DNA of 35,015 bases from CAYMDP01 sp964389375 (GTDB lineage Bacteria > Bdellovibrionota > Bdellovibrionia > Bdellovibrionales > UBA1609): the NCBI GenBank assembly GCA_964389375.1, contig CAYMDP010000030.1:1-35015 (forward strand). The letters run 5' to 3'. Position numbers and translations under genes: made by a program. The notes under the pieces are model-generated. The model saw nothing but the letters and a program-made list of their open reading frames with translations. It ran no database searches and was not told the DNA's origin. Of this stretch, positions 31,792 through 35,015 are shown in pieces; position 1 is the stretch's first letter; every line of letters begins with the position of its first letter.

Positions 31792-32322
31792 TTAAGGGTC
31801 GCGACGATTTGTTTTTGGAATCAACTGATTTTGGTAAGCGATGTCCCCAAAATATTTTCTAGCGGCTTCGTTATAGGCCAATGCCGCCTCAGCTTCACTC
31901 GAAAAAACTCCAAGACTTACGGTTTTCCCTTCGACCTTAATTCCAGCGCGCCATTTTTTTAAAGAAGGCATGTAATAAACACCCTTAAATTTTGAACTGC
32001 CTTTGTTTCGACTTTTTGGCAAGATGCGCTGGCGCTCTTTCATCGTGCACACAATTAGATTATCTTTGCGGTAATCTAAGCCATCCAAAAATCTTCTTGG
32101 ATAAACCATCTTTCCAGCGGGCGGCTTCATTAGAAAATGTCCGAGTGAGACCTGTCTGTAGCCCTTAGGGGTTTTGACATTCGTCACAACCTTAAGCCGT
32201 CCAGACTCTTTTTTTATCACTCTCCAGGAGTGGGCCGACAGCCGCTCCAGATCCTCTTGATCAATCTTCGCACGATGACCTTTGCTTAGAGGAAGATAAC
32301 ACCACGGCTTTTTCTTAATCAT
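31792..32322 (-). CDS. AP2-domain protein with degenerate HNH region
   Basis: A 176-residue protein. Residues 110-166 form an AP2/ERF DNA-binding domain (SSKFKGVYYMPSLKKW, GKTVSLGVFSSEAEAALAYNEAARKYFG). Residues 5-100 match the N-terminal HNH_3-type region of AP2 homing endonucleases: LGHFLMKPPAGK, then LDGLDYRKDNLIVCTMKERQ. The catalytic VDHINGDGLDNR histidine is replaced; here the segment reads MVYPRRFLDGLDYRKDN. It is therefore probably a DNA-binding protein without nuclease activity. ATG at 32322 is chosen because an alternative frame back to 32529 would overlap the divergent pterin gene. It starts 27 bp from that gene. No intron or intein is nearby, so domestication is likely. Confidence 0.8.
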   Translation of the reverse strand: MIKKKPWCYLPLSKGHRAKIDQEDLERLSAHSWRVIKKESGRLKVVTNVKTPKGYRQVSLGHFLMKPPAGKMVYPRRFLDGLDYRKDNLIVCTMKERQRILPKSRNKGSSKFKGVYYMPSLKKWRAGIKVEGKTVSLGVFSSEAEAALAYNEAARKYFGDIAYQNQLIPKTNRRDP

Positions 32323-32349
32323 AGCCTCAACCCTTGCCTTTTGAACGAG

Positions 32350-32898
32350 ATGAAAATAAATTATGCACGACTGAAATCGGCCTGGGAAGCTCAAAAAAAA
32401 GGGGACAGCGTGTCTTTCACGATCAATTTGGCTAAAGAGAACTTTAAGTTTTCCGGGACGCACTTTACGATCTTCGCAGCCAACGAGGCCGAGCGAATGC
32501 ATGGGCACAATTACCAAGTTGCGCTGCATATCGAGATCGGAAATGAGCTTGACCCAAAGCTAGGATTCGCCTTCGACTTTAATACGGTTAAACCCCTCAT
32601 TAAGGGCCTATGTGATCAATTGGACGAATATATCCTTATCCCTGAAAAGTCGCCCTATCTTAAAATCGAGAAAAATACTGAAAATACAGTTGTCACCTTT
32701 GCAAAGAAAACCTACTCCCTGCCCAACTCAGATATTCGCCTACTCCCCATAGTAAATATCACTGTTGAGGAGCTTGCTCGCTATATCTGCCAAAAGCTGA
32801 TTCAAAAATGGACCGATCGTCCCTCTGGAGTGCGAATTCGGCTAACAGTAGAAGAAACCAAGGGCCAAAGTGTGACCTATCAAGAAGATTTCGCTTGA
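32350..32898 (+). CDS. 6-pyruvoyltetrahydropterin synthase/QueD-like protein with altered catalytic residues
   Basis: A 182-residue protein of the PTPS/QueD fold, which converts dihydroneopterin triphosphate in queuosine, biopterin or folate routes. Zinc ligands are present: His38 (NFKFSGTHF), His51 and His53 (MHGHNY). The expected catalytic Cys, four residues before HGH, is Ala47, while Glu48 stands three before. The catalytic His of the LDH motif is Glu93 (LDEYIL). Other family motifs (AFDFNTVKPLI, NITVEELARYI) are kept. It may be a PTPS-III-like folate bypass enzyme (ExxHGH) or a non-catalytic paralogue. ATG at 32350 is used; the frame start at 32341 is TTG. An RluA-family gene overlaps its stop (TTGA). 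Confidence 0.8.
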   Translation: MKINYARLKSAWEAQKKGDSVSFTINLAKENFKFSGTHFTIFAANEAERMHGHNYQVALHIEIGNELDPKLGFAFDFNTVKPLIKGLCDQLDEYILIPEKSPYLKIEKNTENTVVTFAKKTYSLPNSDIRLLPIVNITVEELARYICQKLIQKWTDRPSGVRIRLTVEETKGQSVTYQEDFA

Positions 32899-33770
32899 AG
32901 CGGATCCTGCACCACAAAGTCTCCTCAAGTAAAGCCCCCTTAGAACTGCAACTTCTCCCCTTGCTCGATAAGCTCCTTAAGACTTCTGAATTTTCAATCG
33001 ATCTTCAGGTTCGGTCCTTAGATTATTGTAAAAAACTTCTTAAAGAGGGTGCTGTCTATGTCAACGGGACCCGCAGCTTCGAAGATGTAGATCTTAAGCC
33101 AGAAGATATTCTAAGAATTCATTGGCAACCAAAAAGTTTTCCGACGGATCATCTTAGGATCGAGGAGCACATCCTTGAAGAATCCAAAGATTATCTCGTG
33201 GTCAATAAACCCGCAGGACTTCCGGTCCATGCGACTCTTGATAATGCTCATGAAAATTTGATCGTTCTTTTAAAACAAATCGGAAAGGATTGCCTTCCTA
33301 CTCAACGCCTAGATATTCCAACCGAAGGCCTGCTGCTGCTCGCAAAAACCTTAGATTTTCACAATCAGTTCAAAAAACAAAATGACCGCGGCCTCGTCAA
33401 AAAGACCTATCTTGTTTTAACTGAAAATGAACCAAAGCCAGGGGAACTTTCAAGCTTTATGAGTCCAGAAAAAAGAATCCCAAGGGTCTTAAGTCAAAGC
33501 CCACACCCGGGATGGAAGCACTGTGTTCTAGAAATCTTAAGTGTAAAGCAAAGAGATGAGCTTTTTGAATCCCAGGTCCATTTAAAAACCGGACGCACCC
33601 ATCAAATCCGCGCCCAATTCGCCGAACAAAAGCATCCCATATTCAACGACGACATCTACGGAGAGCGAAAAATCCCAAAAGAACAAATCGGCCTTCAAAG
33701 CATAAAATTAGAGTTCCAACACAATGGAAAGCCGAAGACCTTCGAACTCCCCCCACTCATTTTTCCCTAA
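32895..33770 (+). CDS. RluA-family pseudouridine synthase
   Basis: A 291-residue enzyme that isomerises uridine to pseudouridine in rRNA or tRNA. An S4-like N-terminal segment (YCKKLLKEGAVYVNGTRSFEDVDLKPEDILRIHW, about 43-77) is followed by the catalytic domain. YLVVNKPAGLPVHAT is motif I. The catalytic Asp140 is in TQRLDIPTEGLLLLAKT (usual HRLDxxTSG). KKTYLVLTE and LKTGRTHQIRAQFAEQKHPIFNDDIYG are motifs IIa and III. The start is a TTG at 32895 that overlaps the TGA of the pterin gene (TTGA); the frame runs open upstream to 32808 inside that gene, so the coupled TTG is preferred. Target uridine unknown. Confidence 0.88.
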   Translation: MKRILHHKVSSSKAPLELQLLPLLDKLLKTSEFSIDLQVRSLDYCKKLLKEGAVYVNGTRSFEDVDLKPEDILRIHWQPKSFPTDHLRIEEHILEESKDYLVVNKPAGLPVHATLDNAHENLIVLLKQIGKDCLPTQRLDIPTEGLLLLAKTLDFHNQFKKQNDRGLVKKTYLVLTENEPKPGELSSFMSPEKRIPRVLSQSPHPGWKHCVLEILSVKQRDELFESQVHLKTGRTHQIRAQFAEQKHPIFNDDIYGERKIPKEQIGLQSIKLEFQHNGKPKTFELPPLIFP

Positions 33771-33837
33771 AAATAAGCCCGCCCTAAATTTTAAAAAACC
33801 CAATGCGCACAAAACCTGTCCACACAGCGGAAAATCT

Positions 33838-33968
33838 TGTCAGAAAGATCATTTTCATTTTTAAAGTGTCCGCCGAAGACTAGTTTCGCAGGGCGGCCCA
33901 ACGGGCCGACCGAGAATGTCCGACGGCTGAGGCGGAGCACTTTAAAAATGAAAATGATCTTTCTGACA
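33838..33968. repeat. Long palindromic element, copy 2 (shared core, different perfect arms)
   Basis: Perfect 31-bp arms (33838-33868 starting TGTCAGAAAG; 33938-33968 ending CTTTCTGACA) enclose a GC-rich core. Read on the minus strand, the core starts AAGTGCTCCGCCTCAGCC and ends GTCTTCGGCGGACACTT, as in copy 1 at 3852-3989. The middle differs and contains a GGCCC-GTT-GGGCC hairpin. The arms share no sequence with copy 1 beyond AAGTG. It fills the gap between the convergent RluA and M28 genes and ends 7 bp before the M28 stop codon. Confidence 0.85.
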
Positions 33969-33974
33969 GATACC

Positions 33975-35015
33975 CTAATCCCGAGTTGCTGGAACAATTT
34001 CAAGAGGAACTTCAGCTCCCCCACGCATGACGACGATTTTGGTTTTTTCCCCAGGCTTGATCGCCTCTAAAGAATAAACGTAGTCCTGAATCCCCTCGAT
34101 CTTAAGACCAGAAAGCTCGACGATGATGTCCCCACCCTTAAGACCCGCACGTTCGGCAGGACCACCTTTAATGACACCAGATATTTTAACACCTTTGGCC
34201 TTTTCCTGTGCGTAGTCTGGGATAGTTCCAAGAAAAATTCTAAAACCCCGGCCGCCGCCCATCTGCATTTGTTTGCGCTCAGTTTGTTGATACTTAAGCG
34301 AGCGGTCCTCTAAGGCCACCGCTTCGACCATTTTCCCAACATACTTAGTGATGTCCACCAAGCCTTTATAATTTAACTTTTCAGGCGTATCTGTCGGCGT
34401 GTGATAATCTAAATGAGAGCCGGTAAAAAAACTTAAAATCGGAAAGCCTCCGACATAAAATGACAAAGCATCCGTCGGCAGATAGGGATCCATTTGGGGT
34501 TGAATCGATAAGGATGATTGCCTGGAGACTTTCTCCATCAATGGACCCCAGTCTGCACTGGATCCCAGTCCTTGAACGATAAGCTTTTCTTGAAGTCGAC
34601 CAACCATATCCATGTTGATGTATGCAGAAATTTTATCTTGGGACTTAAGGCCTTTTACTACAGCGGTGGAGCCTAAATTACCCAGCTCCTCGCCAGACCA
34701 AATAGCGAAAACTAAATCTTGTTTCAATGCTGCTTTCGGCTGATTTGCGAAGTGGGCCGCAAGTTCCATAACACCCGCAACTCCTGAGGCATTGTCATCG
34801 GCCCCGAAGTGAATCATTTCGGCAGATCGCTTTTTTGCCAGTGAAGCCTCGGACTCACCTTGGCCCAAGTGATCTCCATGAGCCCCAATCCAAGTCGAAA
34901 ACTTCGAAGGCCTTTTTTCATTGGCTGGAAGTCTTGCAATAATGTTAAGTCCGCGTCCTGTCACTTCATTTAGAGTGACTTCGCTTTGAACTTTTGCCTC
35001 ACCAAATTTAAAACC
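33975..35015 (-). CDS. M28-family zinc aminopeptidase with C-terminal PDZ domain (N-terminus beyond the window)
   Basis: The frame runs open to the right edge, so 346 C-terminal residues are seen. M28 zinc ligands are visible: the His of WIGAHGDHLG, the Asp of HFGADDNASG, the Glu pair of WSGEELG, the Asp of NMDMVGR and the His of SHLDYHTPTDT. The peptidase part is followed by a PDZ domain (GTIPDYAQEKAKGVKISGVIKGGPAERAGLKGGDIIVELSGLKI) as in known secreted M28-PDZ peptidases. These release N-terminal amino acids from peptides outside the cytoplasm. The GTG at 34964 is not the real start. It is convergent with rluA, separated by a long palindromic element. Confidence 0.9.
   Translation of the reverse strand, partial: GFKFGEAKVQSEVTLNEVTGRGLNIIARLPANEKRPSKFSTWIGAHGDHLGQGESEASLAKKRSAEMIHFGADDNASGVAGVMELAAHFANQPKAALKQDLVFAIWSGEELGNLGSTAVVKGLKSQDKISAYINMDMVGRLQEKLIVQGLGSSADWGPLMEKVSRQSSLSIQPQMDPYLPTDALSFYVGGFPILSFFTGSHLDYHTPTDTPEKLNYKGLVDITKYVGKMVEAVALEDRSLKYQQTERKQMQMGGGRGFRIFLGTIPDYAQEKAKGVKISGVIKGGPAERAGLKGGDIIVELSGLKIEGIQDYVYSLEAIKPGEKTKIVVMRGGAEVPLEIVPATRD

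Noticed and set aside
1..35015. CRISPR arrays, tRNA or rRNA genes, prophage or intact insertion sequences
   Set aside because: None seen on either strand; no regularly spaced long repeats, tRNA-like cloverleafs or transposase genes were found by eye.

Overview
The window is a gene-dense, moderately AT-rich bacterial chromosome segment with short intergenic gaps and frequent strand switches. No rRNA, tRNA, CRISPR array, prophage or intact insertion sequence is visible. Gene content points to the Bdellovibrionota (Bdellovibrio-like bacteria). The indicators are a lexA-imuA-imuB-dnaE2 cassette, many small lipoproteins, a lipoprotein M15 peptidase, an RRM-type RNA-binding protein, an AP2-domain protein and proteins with no recognisable family. 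This placement is an inference from gene content, not a phylogeny.

Layout. 1-925: 3' end of a secreted fibronectin-III-like protein, a DUF1820 gene, and a 98-bp MITE-like element that supplies the DUF1820 stop codon. 973-7282: the SOS mutasome block, with 11-bp-phased TTAC direct repeats over the lexA promoter, then lexA, imuA, imuB, a long palindromic element, and dnaE2. 7202-8870 (minus): an orphan lipoprotein and a stand-alone FliG-C-like protein. 9021-11296: dapF, a PaaE-like flavin/2Fe-2S reductase and a DUF4156 lipoprotein. 11538-15803: esterase, EamA permease, a coupled run of small membrane protein, DUF924 and DUF2914, and a nitroreductase. 16097-20970: M15 peptidase lipoprotein; hspQ, PPC-domain protein and a YhdH/AcuI-like reductase as a run; ChaN-like protein and MBL hydrolase. 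21175-24587: sugar epimerase, typA and an RRM protein. 24699-27134: a short NagB-like deaminase divergent from a PIG-L deacetylase, then Sua5/TsaC. 27178-31779: secreted orphan, dienelactone hydrolase, XRE regulator, DUF368 lipid-carrier transporter and a CaCA cation exchanger. 31792-35015: AP2-domain protein, a PTPS/QueD-like protein with altered active-site residues, an RluA pseudouridine synthase, and a PDZ-containing M28 peptidase running off the right edge.

The most unusual signal is non-coding. Five long inverted-repeat elements (828-925, 3852-3989, 11448-11545, 29676-29815, 33838-33968) abut or overlap gene 3' ends, three of them at convergent junctions. Two of them, 30 kb apart and in opposite orientation, share a GC-rich core of about 78 bp, yet each core lies inside a different, locus-specific inverted arm of 31-34 bp. 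A shared core inside unshared arms is not what a simple transposon or a simple terminator would give. A second unusual signal is the TTAC-N7-TTAC direct-repeat array at lexA. It keeps the half-site reported for Bdellovibrio LexA but has the direct-repeat geometry known from Alphaproteobacteria.
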